The notes: generated from the sequence alone by a model not told the origin. Counted from the first letter of the stretch, positions 1-10,650 are shown. The stretch: 64,000 bases of DNA from Soonwooa sp. (GCF_030151385.1 NZ_JASLDS010000049.1:82696-146695), one strand, 5' to 3'. Made by a program: numbers and translations.

Positions 1-990
1 TTTTTAAACAATTATTTAACACAATCACCTGATAGTTACGATGCTAAGCAGGAAGAATTGCGAGCGATATTAAAACGATCGGAGGTCGAAAACCCTTGGT
101 TCGATGAGGTTAATATGCGATTTGCTTTAGAAAGTTGGGCTTCATTGCTTAATACCTCGGCTTTGGAAACTTGGTTGTCGAAATATAATTTTGAATCAAA
201 AGATAAAAAAGTTGGATTAATCTTAGCTGGCAATATCCCTATGGTAGGCTGGCATGATGTGATGTCGGTGATATTATCTGGTAATATTCCGATTATTAAA
301 CTATCATCTAAAGACCGTTGGTTAATTCCATTTTTATTAAAACTATGGAATGACAATACTGAAGGTGGCATTAGCTATGAGTTGGTAGAAAAACTCGAAA
401 ATTTTGATGCTGTAATTGCGACAGGTAGCAACAATACAGCACGTTATCTAGAATATTATTTCAAAGATCATAACAGTATTATCAGAAAGAACCGAACTTC
501 GATAGCGGTTGTATCGGAGAATGATAGTGATGAGGATCTCCGAAAATTGGCCAATGATATTTTTGTCTATTATGGATTAGGTTGTCGAAATGTGACAAGA
601 TTATTAATTCCAGAAGATTATAAACTTGACCGACTTTTTGAAAACTTTGTCAATCATCAGTCTGTGATCAACCATAACAAATATGCAAATAACTACGATT
701 ATAATCGCGCGGTCTTTTTGTTAAATAAAGATCTTTTTTGGGATAATAATTTCGTGATGTTAAAAGAGGACGAGAAACTGTTTAGTCCTTTAGCTGTGGT
801 TAATTTTAGTCGTTACAAAAACTTAGATGAGGTCAAGTCTTTTATAAACGATAATGAAGCGGATATCCAAGCGGTGGTTACTAATCTAGAGCTTGGTGCA
901 GATACGGTAAAACTAGGAGAGGCGCAACAACCTTCGTTGGATACTTATGCTGATAATGTTGATACTATGGCATTTTTGGCAGGATTGTAA
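1..990 (+). CDS. Acyl-CoA reductase, LuxC type (5' end outside window)
   Basis: The frame is open from base 1 with no start codon, so the N-terminus lies upstream; 329 residues are visible. The segment around 214-320 (AGNIPMVGWHDV, then IIKLSSKD) is the conserved LuxC/acyl-CoA reductase core. YYGLGCRNVTRL at 568-603 carries the probable catalytic cysteine (codon 583-585). LuxC-type enzymes reduce acyl-CoA to aldehyde with NADPH; in Bacteroidota the gene usually sits near ferredoxin and serC, which cannot be checked here. A strong terminator follows at 1129-1163. The family call is confident, the physiological substrate is unknown. Confidence 0.85.
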   Translation, partial: FLNNYLTQSPDSYDAKQEELRAILKRSEVENPWFDEVNMRFALESWASLLNTSALETWLSKYNFESKDKKVGLILAGNIPMVGWHDVMSVILSGNIPIIKLSSKDRWLIPFLLKLWNDNTEGGISYELVEKLENFDAVIATGSNNTARYLEYYFKDHNSIIRKNRTSIAVVSENDSDEDLRKLANDIFVYYGLGCRNVTRLLIPEDYKLDRLFENFVNHQSVINHNKYANNYDYNRAVFLLNKDLFWDNNFVMLKEDEKLFSPLAVVNFSRYKNLDEVKSFINDNEADIQAVVTNLELGADTVKLGEAQQPSLDTYADNVDTMAFLAGL

Positions 991-1487
991 AACTAAATCA
1001 AAGCTTGCCAACTTCCCAGTTCTTGCTCATAATTAATGAATAACTTTTAGTTTATATTTTTTACGGCGCTGATAGAAGAATAAATTTCTATCCATTTTAA
1101 AACCTCGAAAAAAACTATTTAAAAAACGATTCCCAACATTAATAAATGTTGGGAATTTTTTTTAGTTGAAAAATTTGAGCAATGCCAAGATGTTGAAAAA
1201 GAGTTTTTATTCTTTTTTAATTGGGAGTTTATTTTTTAGTTCAAATTTGTACTGTGTTAATTCACTCCAGTTTAAGACTTTACATTATCAATAATCCATT
1301 TAATTTCAATAATCTTTTTGAAGCTAGAATTAGAAAATATTTGGTCTTGATTTTTCGAAGTGAAATAGAGAAATTTAATTAAGAACAAAAAATAGGGGTT
1401 TTAGAACATTTTTAAGTTTTTGTGTGAAAGCGTTTTTAATTTTATCGTCATATTTTGAGATAAATATTAACAAAAAACTAATAAATC
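991..1487. other. Intergenic region, 497 bp
   Basis: Apart from the terminator at 1129-1163, I see only AT-rich sequence without a convincing reading frame, tRNA or repeat copy. It must hold the promoter of the beta-helix gene starting at 1488, but no clear TAnnTTTG box stands at a good distance. Confidence 0.5.
1129..1163 (+). terminator. Rho-independent terminator after acyl-CoA reductase
   Basis: A perfect 12-bp stem (ATTCCCAACATT / AATGTTGGGAAT) with a 4-nt loop is followed by a run of seven T. It lies 139 bp after the acyl-CoA reductase stop codon and no other gene intervenes. Confidence 0.8.
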
Positions 1488-4313
1488 ATGAAAACAAATT
1501 ACTTATTCTACCTCAAGTTTATGCTTTTACTCCTTTTTATGGGAGGAAGTCAACTTTCTAAAGCAACAATACGTTATGTAAAAGCCAATGGAACAGGCGA
1601 TGGCAGTACGTGGGAACTAGCTAGTCCTAGTATTGGAAGTGTACTTAGTTTATCCAAGGGCAACGATGAAATTTGGGTGGCAGCAGGAGAGTATGCCGCT
1701 ACAAGTTCGATTACGATGAAGGTTAGGGTTAAAATCTATGGCGGTTTTCCCGCAACTGGTACGCCTAGCTTTAGTGATAGAAATTGGAAAACTAACCAAA
1801 CAAAACTTAAAGCCAATGGCAACACCATTTTTAATAATAATCTTCTTATTAATAGCGAGAGTATTTTAGATGGTTTTTATTTAACAGGAGCTAATGTTGC
1901 AATCTCAAATACAAATGGAGCGTCACCAACAATTACCAACTGTTATTTTGAAAGTAATACTAACGGAGCAATTAACAATTATAGTTCAGATCCTATTATT
2001 TTCAATTGTATTTTTAAACAAAACTCATCCAACAAAGGAGGTGCAATCTATAATGAAAGTTCTTCGGCAGTAATCAAAAATTGTATTTTTGATAGTAATT
2101 CGACAGCAGATGGAACTGGTAATGGTGGAGGCGCTATCTATTTGACAGGTAATAATGTCAACACTAATATTACCAATTGTATTTTCGTCAATAATACCGC
2201 TTCTCGAGGTGCTGATATTTATAGCAGTTTTGGTAGTGTGAAGCCTTTGACATTGCTTAATTGTAGCTTTTACAATAACAAACAACAGTCAGAAATGCTA
2301 TATCTCAATCAAACTGATTTGAGTATTATTAACACAATAATGATTGGCGGTACTGCAATTAATAATTTTTTTGTACAAAATGGTAATGCTCCAACAGTTA
2401 GATATAGTTTACTTAGCAAAAGTAATTCAACAACTAACGGAAATATAGACTACAGCACTGTAGATGTTAACAGCCTTTTTGTAAATATTAATAAACCTCT
2501 AGGCGATGATGGGATATGGGGAACCGCAGATGATGGATTGGCGCTTTCGCAAAGAAGTATTTTGATTAATAAAGGTGATAATGCCTCTTATGGCAGTAGT
2601 TTGAACACCGATCTTGATCCTTCTGGCAACATCAGAAAGCAGTACAATATTATTGACATAGGCGCTTACGAAAGTCCATTCTACCCAATTCCTGTTGCTG
2701 GACAGAATAATGTAGTTTATGTAAAAAAAGGAGGAGCTGGTAATTGTTTCGGGACAAGTTGGGACAATGCAACGCCTGAACTTTCAATAGCATTAATGGC
2801 AGCAAATACAAATCCGAACATCAAAGAAATCTGGGTGGCAGCTGGGACTTATTATCCAAGCTATAGAGGAGATAATATGGACAATAGCAATGTCAATGAT
2901 TTCGATAATACATTTTTATTGGTAAAAGATGTGAAAATCTATGGTGGTTTTGTGGGAACAGAAACGGCAAATACTCAAAGTAATCCTGCACATAATCCTA
3001 GTATTCTGAGCGGTGACCTTGGTGTTGCGAATGATGCTACAGACAATGCTTATCATGTTGTTGTTTCGGCAAATGATGTTGGAACAGCTAGCCTAAACGG
3101 ATTCACTATTACTGGAGGAAATGCAATTAATAATACACAAACGGCTTCGGTAAGTATTAATAATAATATTGTCTATCGTAATAATGGAGGTGGGATTTAT
3201 ATTGTTGGTTCTTCACCAGTCTTCAAAAATGTAAAAATAGAAAACAATGTCGCAAAATATGGTGGTGGAATTTATATGGATTTAGGAAGTTCTAAACCTA
3301 GCATCGTCAACAGTTTATTAACCAATAATATTGCAAAACAATATGGAGGTGCAATCTGTACAGATCGTAGTTCTTATACACTGATCAATAGTACGGTTAC
3401 AAAGAATATGGGAGATGTGAATGCTGGGGGAATTTCTAACTCTTTTGCTGAGTCCAAACCTCAAATAATCAATAGCATAATTTGGGCGAATACCAAAGTC
3501 GATAATGTTAGTCTTAGTAATATGGTGAACAGTTCTGCCGTACCAACGATATCGAATAGCATTATGCAGGAAAGTGGTAGTAGCAATTGGCAAAGTAGCT
3601 TTGGTGTAGATGGTGGTAATAACCTTGATGTTGACCCAAGCTTTAGTGATGTTGCGAATCGCGATTTTAGTTTACAAGCTGATAGTCCTGCAATTAACCA
3701 AGGAAGTAATGAGCTTTACATTTCCAATGGCGGTAATTTTAGTACTGATAAAGATTTAGCCGATAATCCACGTTTAGTAGGTTCTAATATTGATATGGGC
3801 GCCTTTGAACGCCAATGCAATACTCCAGCGCCAACAGGCGAAGCAACACAGAGCTTTAACCAGAATGATACTTTGGCTGCTCTTGTAGTTAATGGTCAAA
3901 ACATCAAATGGTATGCTACACAAGCAGATGCTCAATCACATGCCAATGAATTGCCAAGCACAACAGTTATTGTTAATAATACCACTTATTATGCTACACA
4001 GACTATTGGTCAATGCGAATCTGCAACTTCACTAGCAGTAAAAGCTTATAATGCGACCTTAGCAGTTGGTGTTAATAATAAGATTGCAGCAATCCAACTA
4101 TTTCCAAATCCTGCTAAAGATATTCTTAATCTAAAAACGGATGAAAAAATAGAAAGTGTGGATGTCTTTAGTATCGATGGTAAAAAAACAATGACGAATC
4201 TAAAATTAAATACCAATAACCAACTGGATGTTAGAAGTTTATCAAATGGCGTTTACATCCTTCAAATGAAAACCAAAAACAAAACCGAATCGGTTAAGTT
4301 TATTAAACAGTAA
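1488..4313 (+). CDS. T9SS-secreted right-handed beta-helix protein
   Basis: A 941-residue protein with an N-terminal signal peptide (residues 1-26, hydrophobic FMLLLLFMG core). Two homologous modules follow, roughly residues 27-395 and 405-770. Each opens with a YVK..G.G....SW motif, then an EIWVAAG.Y segment and a KIYGGF segment. They continue as asparagine- and glycine-rich short repeats (GGAIYN, GGGIY) typical of parallel beta-helix surface proteins. Residues ~775-860 form an Ig-like domain and the last ~75 residues a T9SS type A sorting domain (FPNPAKDIL, then SIDGK). The C-terminal cassette is almost the same as in the next two genes, so the three are paralogues at that end. It is probably a surface adhesin or polysaccharide-binding protein; the ligand is unknown. 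Confidence 0.85.
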   Translation: MKTNYLFYLKFMLLLLFMGGSQLSKATIRYVKANGTGDGSTWELASPSIGSVLSLSKGNDEIWVAAGEYAATSSITMKVRVKIYGGFPATGTPSFSDRNWKTNQTKLKANGNTIFNNNLLINSESILDGFYLTGANVAISNTNGASPTITNCYFESNTNGAINNYSSDPIIFNCIFKQNSSNKGGAIYNESSSAVIKNCIFDSNSTADGTGNGGGAIYLTGNNVNTNITNCIFVNNTASRGADIYSSFGSVKPLTLLNCSFYNNKQQSEMLYLNQTDLSIINTIMIGGTAINNFFVQNGNAPTVRYSLLSKSNSTTNGNIDYSTVDVNSLFVNINKPLGDDGIWGTADDGLALSQRSILINKGDNASYGSSLNTDLDPSGNIRKQYNIIDIGAYESPFYPIPVAGQNNVVYVKKGGAGNCFGTSWDNATPELSIALMAANTNPNIKEIWVAAGTYYPSYRGDNMDNSNVNDFDNTFLLVKDVKIYGGFVGTETANTQSNPAHNPSILSGDLGVANDATDNAYHVVVSANDVGTASLNGFTITGGNAINNTQTASVSINNNIVYRNNGGGIYIVGSSPVFKNVKIENNVAKYGGGIYMDLGSSKPSIVNSLLTNNIAKQYGGAICTDRSSYTLINSTVTKNMGDVNAGGISNSFAESKPQIINSIIWANTKVDNVSLSNMVNSSAVPTISNSIMQESGSSNWQSSFGVDGGNNLDVDPSFSDVANRDFSLQADSPAINQGSNELYISNGGNFSTDKDLADNPRLVGSNIDMGAFERQCNTPAPTGEATQSFNQNDTLAALVVNGQNIKWYATQADAQSHANELPSTTVIVNNTTYYATQTIGQCESATSLAVKAYNATLAVGVNNKIAAIQLFPNPAKDILNLKTDEKIESVDVFSIDGKKTMTNLKLNTNNQLDVRSLSNGVYILQMKTKNKTESVKFIKQ

Positions 4314-4953
4314 TAGTTTTTTTAGTTTTTTTGATGAAGCAGACCGCCTTGGCGGTCTGCTTTTTTTGTTGGTTGTATAAGACGTTAAAGTGGTCACTTG
4401 GCGTAGCCGAAGTGTCGAAGTGTGATTTCGGCTCCGCTCAATTACTGTGTTACTTACAATGTAATTCTAAAAGATCTCTTGGCAATATTAAGTATTAGGT
4501 GTAATTACTATAAATAAAAATGGGGTAAGGACCTCTATTGTTTTTTAGTTTGATTGGTGAATTTTGCTTCTTTAATAGCGTGCTTATTTTGAAGATAGAG
4601 AAAACAAAGGCTTTTGTTAATAAACTTAAAATATAAACTCTTACTGATGATTTTTGGGTATTTTTTAAGTCTATAATTAGTGTTAAAAGATATTTTTTTA
4701 GGCAAAAAAGGATGTTCTTAATAAAAAAATAAGCCAAAGCAGTAAAGTGATTTTTTTGTAAGTTGTTGATTGTCATATGTTATTTTTTGTAAAATAATTT
4801 GTCCACCCCTTTGTCCACCCCTATTTTTTTCTTTTTTTAATAAATAATTGTTGATTTGAAGAAAATAGGCTTAGAAAATTTTTGCAATCATAATAAAAGC
4901 TCTAATAACCACACTTAAAAATTCTATAATAATACAATAAAATCTAAAAGACT
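4314..4953. other. Intergenic region, 640 bp
   Basis: It begins with the terminator at 4338-4367, then a short GTCGAAGTG-type repeat fragment near 4390-4440. About 450 bp of very AT-rich sequence follows without a believable gene. A 12-bp direct repeat (TTTGTCCACCCC) occurs twice back to back at 4798-4821, 130 bp before the next start codon. Confidence 0.5.
4338..4367 (+). terminator. Terminator after beta-helix gene
   Basis: Stem AGCAGACCGCC / GGCGGTCTGCT with a TT apex and seven T. The same hairpin, with only the two apex bases changed to AA, follows the third gene of the cluster at 10651-10679. The 3' ends of these genes therefore share ancestry including the terminator. Confidence 0.85.
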
Positions 4954-7395
4954 ATGAAAAAAAACTACATTTTAAGCCTCATCTTTATGATGATGAGTCT
5001 ATTGGGCTACAGCCAAGCCAGTACAGAGACTTTTGAGGAAGGAGTTGTTGGAAGTACTTCGTTTACTAATAATGGTGTTACTTTTAAAATTATTTCGCCG
5101 TCTAATTATTATAAGATTGTAAGATTTCCTGGTACTGGTTGGAATGGTACCGCTTATGACAATCAGTACATTGATAATAATGAGGCACCAAATGCTCCGA
5201 CTTTTAGCATCAAAACAACCTCTAATCTTTTTAAAGTGAACAGGTTTTGGATGTTCCTATCAACAAGAGATCTTAACTTGAATGTAATCGGAACTTTAAC
5301 AGTAACTGGAAAATTGAGTGGTGTTACTAAATTTACCCAGACAAAGACTAATGGTTTTGCAACCTCGCTAGGGAGTACTAATGGTTTTAGTCTAATTGAT
5401 TTGACTAATCTTAATGGGCAAAATTATTCTAATATTGTTATTGATGAGTTGGTGCTTACGATTGGTGGTGCATTTACTTATGCAAGTTTTGATGCCTTCA
5501 CATGGGTTAAAGATTCTAATGTGATATTGGGCCCTTCGGTTTCTTTAACTAGCCAAACTAATGTCAGTTGTAATGGTGGAACCAATGGTTCATTAACCGT
5601 AAGTGCTTCTGGTACTCCAACACCATATACTTATTCTTGGTCACCAAGTGGAGGAACATCTGCTACAGCAACGGGATTATCAGCTGGTACATATACTGTT
5701 ACAGTGACAGATGCTAATGGAGGTAAGGGAAGTGGGTCATATACTATAACCCAACCTACTGCATTAACAGCTACTACATCTCAGACTAATGTTAGTTGTA
5801 ATGGCGGTTCTAATGGTACAGCAAGTGTTCAAGCATCAGGCGGTACTTCAGGTTATACTTATTCTTGGTCACCAAGTGGTGGTACGGCTGCAACAGCAAC
5901 AGGTTTAGCTGTAGGAACTTATACTTGTACAATAAGGGACGCTAATTCTTGTACAATTACAAAGTCAGTCACGATAACGCAACCAACCGCTTTATCTGCT
6001 ACAACATCGTCTACCAATGTTAGTTGTAATGGCGGTTCTAATGGTACAGCTAGTGTAGTAGTATCGGGTGGTGCCTCAGGTTATACTTATTTGTGGTCAC
6101 CAAGTGGTGGTACAGCTGCAACAGCAGTAGGATTAGCAGCAGGAACTTATGCTGTAACAGTCACGGATGCTAATGCTTGTGCAATTACAAGGTCAGTAAC
6201 AATTACGCAACCAACCGCTTTATCTGCTACAACATCGTCTACCAATGTTAGTTGTAATGGAGGAGCTAATGGTACAGCTAGTGTAGCAGTATCAGGCGGT
6301 ACTTCAGGTTATACTTATTTGTGGTCACCAAGTGGTGGTACAGCTGCAACAGCAACAGGATTAGTTGCGGGAACTTATGCTGTAACAGTAACGGATGCTA
6401 ATGCTTGTACAATTCTAAAGTCAGTAACGATAACACAACCAACAGCATTAACAGCTACTGCATCAAAGACAGATGTTAGTTGTAATGGAGGAGCTAATGG
6501 TACAGCTAGTGTAGTAGTATCAGGTGGTACCTCAGGTTATACTTATTTGTGGTCACCAAGCGGTGGTACAGCTGCAACAGCAACAGGATTAGTTGCGGGA
6601 ACTTATGCTGTAACAGTCACGGATGCTAATGCTTGTACAATTACAAGATCAGTAACGATAACGCAACCTGCAGTATTAACAGCTACTGCATCAAAGACAG
6701 ATGTTAGTTGTAATGGAGGAGCTAATGGTACAGCTAGTGTAGCAGTATCAGGTGGTACTTCAGGTTATACTTATTCTTGGTCACCAAGTGGTGGTACAGC
6801 TGCAACAGCAACGGGATTAGTTGCAGGAACTTATACTTGTACTATTACAGATGCTAAAGGCTGCGTAACTACAAAATCAGTAACTATAACGGAACCAACA
6901 GCGGTGTCAGCACCAATAGGTGATGCAACGCAAAGCTTTAACCAAGATGATACTTTGGCTGCTCTTGTGGTTAATGGTCAAAATATCAAATGGTATGCTT
7001 CTCAAACCAATGCTCAGACGCATACTAATGCTTTACCAAGTTCTACCATTATTGTTAATAGTACTACTTATTATGCAACTCAAACAATTGGGCAGTGTGA
7101 GTCTACTTCATCTTTAGCAGTAAAGGCTTACAATGCGACCTTAGCAGTTGGTGTTAATAATAAGATTGCAGCAATCCAACTATTTCCTAATCCTGTTAAA
7201 GATATTCTTAATCTAAAAACGGATGAAAAAATAGAAAGTGTAGATGTCTTTGGTATCGATGGTAAAAAACTAATCAATAAAGCACGGGTAACTACTAATA
7301 ACCAACTGGATGTGCATAACCTAGCTCAAGGTACTTACATCATTCAGGTAAAAACAGAAACCAAAACAGAAGCGATTAAGTTTATTAAACAATAA
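4954..7395 (+). CDS. T9SS-secreted SprB-repeat protein
   Basis: An 813-residue protein with a signal peptide (residues 1-20, ending YSQA). A ~175-residue unassigned N-terminal domain has a jelly-roll-like composition. Six SprB-type repeats of exactly 76 residues follow, each containing (N/D)VSCNGG.NG, YTY.WSPSGG and AGTY. At residues ~655-735 comes the Ig-like domain shared with the neighbouring genes, and at the C-terminus a T9SS type A sorting domain. SprB repeats are known from the Flavobacterium gliding adhesin SprB, but this protein is far smaller. The repeats are so similar at DNA level that copy-number change by recombination is likely. It is probably an adhesin; gliding function is not shown. 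Confidence 0.88.
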   Translation: MKKNYILSLIFMMMSLLGYSQASTETFEEGVVGSTSFTNNGVTFKIISPSNYYKIVRFPGTGWNGTAYDNQYIDNNEAPNAPTFSIKTTSNLFKVNRFWMFLSTRDLNLNVIGTLTVTGKLSGVTKFTQTKTNGFATSLGSTNGFSLIDLTNLNGQNYSNIVIDELVLTIGGAFTYASFDAFTWVKDSNVILGPSVSLTSQTNVSCNGGTNGSLTVSASGTPTPYTYSWSPSGGTSATATGLSAGTYTVTVTDANGGKGSGSYTITQPTALTATTSQTNVSCNGGSNGTASVQASGGTSGYTYSWSPSGGTAATATGLAVGTYTCTIRDANSCTITKSVTITQPTALSATTSSTNVSCNGGSNGTASVVVSGGASGYTYLWSPSGGTAATAVGLAAGTYAVTVTDANACAITRSVTITQPTALSATTSSTNVSCNGGANGTASVAVSGGTSGYTYLWSPSGGTAATATGLVAGTYAVTVTDANACTILKSVTITQPTALTATASKTDVSCNGGANGTASVVVSGGTSGYTYLWSPSGGTAATATGLVAGTYAVTVTDANACTITRSVTITQPAVLTATASKTDVSCNGGANGTASVAVSGGTSGYTYSWSPSGGTAATATGLVAGTYTCTITDAKGCVTTKSVTITEPTAVSAPIGDATQSFNQDDTLAALVVNGQNIKWYASQTNAQTHTNALPSSTIIVNSTTYYATQTIGQCESTSSLAVKAYNATLAVGVNNKIAAIQLFPNPVKDILNLKTDEKIESVDVFGIDGKKLINKARVTTNNQLDVHNLAQGTYIIQVKTETKTEAIKFIKQ
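5563..6930 (+). repeat. Six-copy 228-bp tandem repeat encoding SprB repeats
   Basis: The VSCNGG-encoding block starts at 5563, 5791, 6019, 6247, 6475 and 6703, a spacing of exactly 228 bp each time. Because 228 is a multiple of three, gain or loss of a unit keeps the frame. The central copies (6019-6703) are the most alike. Confidence 0.9.
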
Positions 7396-7500
7396 TGAAT
7401 CAGCAGTAAAACAATTGGTAGGCTGCGAAAGCAGTCTATCTTATTGCTAAGTCTAATATTTTCTTTGAATTATAGAACGCTTTTTCGGTTTCGTTGAAAG

Positions 7501-10500
7501 ATGAAAAAAAATAACACAACTATTTCTAAAATTAATAACACTATGAGAAATTCAGTTTTATGTGCCTATCTTATTTTAATGTGGAGTTCTGCGCTCTCTA
7601 CATTTTCGGCACAACAACAAATGTCTAAACAACGCAGAATTGAAAATAACAAAGTTGCAGCTCTTGAAGTATCTACTAAAAAAGACCAAACTACTAGGCT
7701 CGAACGTATCTATGGTACATATTCTCGTGAAGCCGAAGTCCAGTCGAAAAGATCTGAGAATGTTAAGCATTTCCGAAATCCAGATGGTAGTTTTACTGCA
7801 CAAATAGGAGGTAATTATCACTACAAAGATCAACAGGGTCAATGGCAAGACATAGATCTTAGTATTGAATCTGGCGTGTCAGAGCGTACAGGATATTCTT
7901 ACAAAAGCGTTAAAAATAAAGTGAAAAGCTATTTTCCGCAATATGCCAATAACGATGGTCTCATCATGAACTTGGAAAGTGGAAAAGATTTTAGTTGGTG
8001 GAGAAATCCTAGTTTGAGTATTAATAGTAATGGCTCTCAAAAAGATGTTAAAAAAGCTATAGTGCAACAAGCTAAAGCTAAGGGTGAAAGCATTGTATAT
8101 CCGCAAGTCCATGACGGTATTTCTGAAGAATTTGTAATGCTAGATAATGGTGTAGAGCATAACACGATTATTGATAAGTTGTCTTCTGATATTAAAAATG
8201 CACAACAAGGTGCTACTTTAGAATTTAGTCAATTTATTCCACTAGGAAATACTTACAAAGTTATTGACGCTAAAGGACAAGTGAAGAAATCCGATTTTGA
8301 TACCAAGCAGTTTTCAATAGAATTAGGTGATCCAGCAGATCATATTTATTTTGGTAATATCTTAGTCTTTGATGCTAATACAACTAAAGAAGATGCTTTG
8401 TTAGTTAATCTTCCGTCAGATAAATTAACAGCACAACAAAAGTTAAACCATAAGAACAATGTTTTAGAAATTTCTTATAGACTTATTTTTGTAGATGGTG
8501 GTGTAAAGGTAATAGCGAAGTTACCAGTAGATTGGTTAAAGGTATCTCACCGTAGCTTCCCTGTAACCATTGATCCAACAGTTACTATTATGCCTCCAAA
8601 TTCAGAAGGTTATTTTGCTGGACCTCTAACGCATTGGTATGGTTATCAACGTTATGCTAACATATACCTTCAGTCAGAACTTGGTATTTCTTCTGGAATA
8701 ATAACAGCGATAGAATATAATTCTACAGACAATGGTGTCGCAGGAAGCACGCCTACAAAAGTTTATATGAAATCCACTACCGCCAATACTTTGGCAGGGG
8801 GTAAGCTATGGAATTCTACAGACTATACCGGAAATGCGCAATTGTGTCTTGATGCTAATACAGATCAAGGAGATACAACTGGTTGGAAGATGTTGACCTT
8901 TACAAATGCTTACAACTACGATGGCAGCAACGGAAATCTAATGATTATGGTGTATGATGCCTGGGGAGGTGAAGGAAGTGCGAAGGGGTACAATCAGTCA
9001 GAAAGTGTCTTACGAAGGCAAGCTTTTAGTTGCCATGATGACACCGATCCTGGTGATAGTACGACTTTAGCGGTTGAAAATAGATTATCAGAGATTAGGA
9101 TTACCTACTCTCTACCGCCCAATTGTGCAGCTGTACCAACCAACATGATAGCGCAATCTAGCGTACCAACGACATGTCTTGCAAGTTCTTTTACTTTGAG
9201 TATAAAAGACTTTACATTACAAACCGGCTTGGCGGTACAATGGCAAAAATCGACCGATAATGGTGTTACATGGCAAAATCTAGGGTCGAGTCAAGCTACA
9301 AATGTGCTAACAGTTAATGGGCAAGCTACGGCTTCTCAATACAAAGCAATTGTTACTTGTACATTATCTGGTAATTCTTCTACTACAGCACCTGTTAGTG
9401 TTGGTTTAAGTCCTACCCAAAATTGTTATTGTACTAACACCATTCCACTTAATTGTAGAGAAGGAGACTTTATTGGTAATGTGACCTTTGGTAATATTAA
9501 CAACAACTCAGGGTGTGGTAATACAACAACAGGATATTCTAATTATACAACAACTGTAGCCCCAGCTATTGTTGCTGCAGGATCTACTGTGCCTATTTCG
9601 GTAAAAGTAGGACCGTCTAGTGATGGTTGGATGTATGAGTCGGTTGGTGTATGGATAGATTATAATCATAATGGGGTTCTGGATGAGTCAGAAGGCGAAT
9701 TTACTAACGTTGGAACAGGACTCGACCAAGTATTAACAAAAGACATACTTATACCTTCCACAGCTTTATCTGGTGAAACTAGAATGCGTGTCGTTCTTAT
9801 AGGAACTGAAAAGATGACTAACGATTACGCTTGTGGTCCAAAAAATACAAATATAAGCTTTGGGGAAATGGAAGATTATACAATTAATATTGTTGCACCA
9901 TTGTCAATAACAATGTCCTCGACAAACCTTAACTGTAATGGTGGTAATAATGCAACCGCAACTGTAGCTGCGAGTGGAGGTGTTGCACCTTATACTTATC
10001 TATGGGATGATGCGGCGGCACAGACAACTGCAACTGCAACAGGATTAATAGCTGGCAATTATAGTGTAAAAGTAACCGATGCTAATCAAAATAGTATGAC
10101 GAAATCAGTAACGATTACTCAACCTGCAGCTGTAGCTGCACCAACAGGTAATGCAACGCAAAGCTTTAACCAGAATGACACTTTGGCTGCGCTTGTAGTT
10201 AATGGTCAAAATATCAAATGGTATGCTACGCAAGCGGATGCTCAATCGCACACCAATGTTTTACCAAGCACAACAGTTATCATTAATGATACGACTTACT
10301 ACGCAACACAAACTGTTGGACAATGTGAGTCTAATGCCGCACTAGCCGTAAAAGCTTACAATCCGACCTTAGCAGTTGGTGCTAACAATAAGACTAAAGC
10401 AATGATATTATATCCTAATCCAGTTAAGGATATTATTAATCTAAAAACGGATGAAAAAATAGAAAGTGTAGATATCTTTAGTATCGATGGTAAAAAACTA

Positions 10501-10623
10501 ATGAACAAAGCACGGGTAAATACTAATAACCAACTGAATGTCCATAATCTTCCTCAAGGTGTTTATATCATTCAGGTAAAAACAGAAACAAAAACAGAAG
10601 CGATTAAGTTTACTAAACAATAG
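7501..10623 (+). CDS. T9SS-secreted multidomain protein with GEVED and SprB domains
   Basis: A 1040-residue protein. A methionine at residue 15 (7543) begins a cleaner signal peptide (MRNSVLCAYLIL core), so that start is equally possible. Residues ~90-135 carry the HFRNPDGSF...HYKDQQGQWQDID pattern seen near the N-terminus of many large secreted proteins. Residues ~355-545 resemble an unassigned beta-sandwich. Residues ~650-800 form a GEVED domain (VWIDYNHNG, later GEMEDYTINI). One SprB-type repeat follows (LNCNGG), then the shared Ig-like domain and a T9SS type A sorting domain. It lies 105 bp after the SprB-repeat gene with no strong terminator between, so co-transcription is possible. Function is unknown, probably surface adhesion or binding. 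Confidence 0.82.
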   Translation: MKKNNTTISKINNTMRNSVLCAYLILMWSSALSTFSAQQQMSKQRRIENNKVAALEVSTKKDQTTRLERIYGTYSREAEVQSKRSENVKHFRNPDGSFTAQIGGNYHYKDQQGQWQDIDLSIESGVSERTGYSYKSVKNKVKSYFPQYANNDGLIMNLESGKDFSWWRNPSLSINSNGSQKDVKKAIVQQAKAKGESIVYPQVHDGISEEFVMLDNGVEHNTIIDKLSSDIKNAQQGATLEFSQFIPLGNTYKVIDAKGQVKKSDFDTKQFSIELGDPADHIYFGNILVFDANTTKEDALLVNLPSDKLTAQQKLNHKNNVLEISYRLIFVDGGVKVIAKLPVDWLKVSHRSFPVTIDPTVTIMPPNSEGYFAGPLTHWYGYQRYANIYLQSELGISSGIITAIEYNSTDNGVAGSTPTKVYMKSTTANTLAGGKLWNSTDYTGNAQLCLDANTDQGDTTGWKMLTFTNAYNYDGSNGNLMIMVYDAWGGEGSAKGYNQSESVLRRQAFSCHDDTDPGDSTTLAVENRLSEIRITYSLPPNCAAVPTNMIAQSSVPTTCLASSFTLSIKDFTLQTGLAVQWQKSTDNGVTWQNLGSSQATNVLTVNGQATASQYKAIVTCTLSGNSSTTAPVSVGLSPTQNCYCTNTIPLNCREGDFIGNVTFGNINNNSGCGNTTTGYSNYTTTVAPAIVAAGSTVPISVKVGPSSDGWMYESVGVWIDYNHNGVLDESEGEFTNVGTGLDQVLTKDILIPSTALSGETRMRVVLIGTEKMTNDYACGPKNTNISFGEMEDYTINIVAPLSITMSSTNLNCNGGNNATATVAASGGVAPYTYLWDDAAAQTTATATGLIAGNYSVKVTDANQNSMTKSVTITQPAAVAAPTGNATQSFNQNDTLAALVVNGQNIKWYATQADAQSHTNVLPSTTVIINDTTYYATQTVGQCESNAALAVKAYNPTLAVGANNKTKAMILYPNPVKDIINLKTDEKIESVDIFSIDGKKLMNKARVNTNNQLNVHNLPQGVYIIQVKTETKTEAIKFTKQ

Positions 10624-10650
10624 CGATTTTTTGTAAGTATATTTTATTGA

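Noticed and set aside
4495..4776. 93-residue minus-strand frame in the gap before the SprB-repeat gene
   Set aside because: It is extremely rich in Lys, Leu, Ile and Phe as expected of translated AT-rich DNA, has no family pattern and faces the downstream gene from within its leader.
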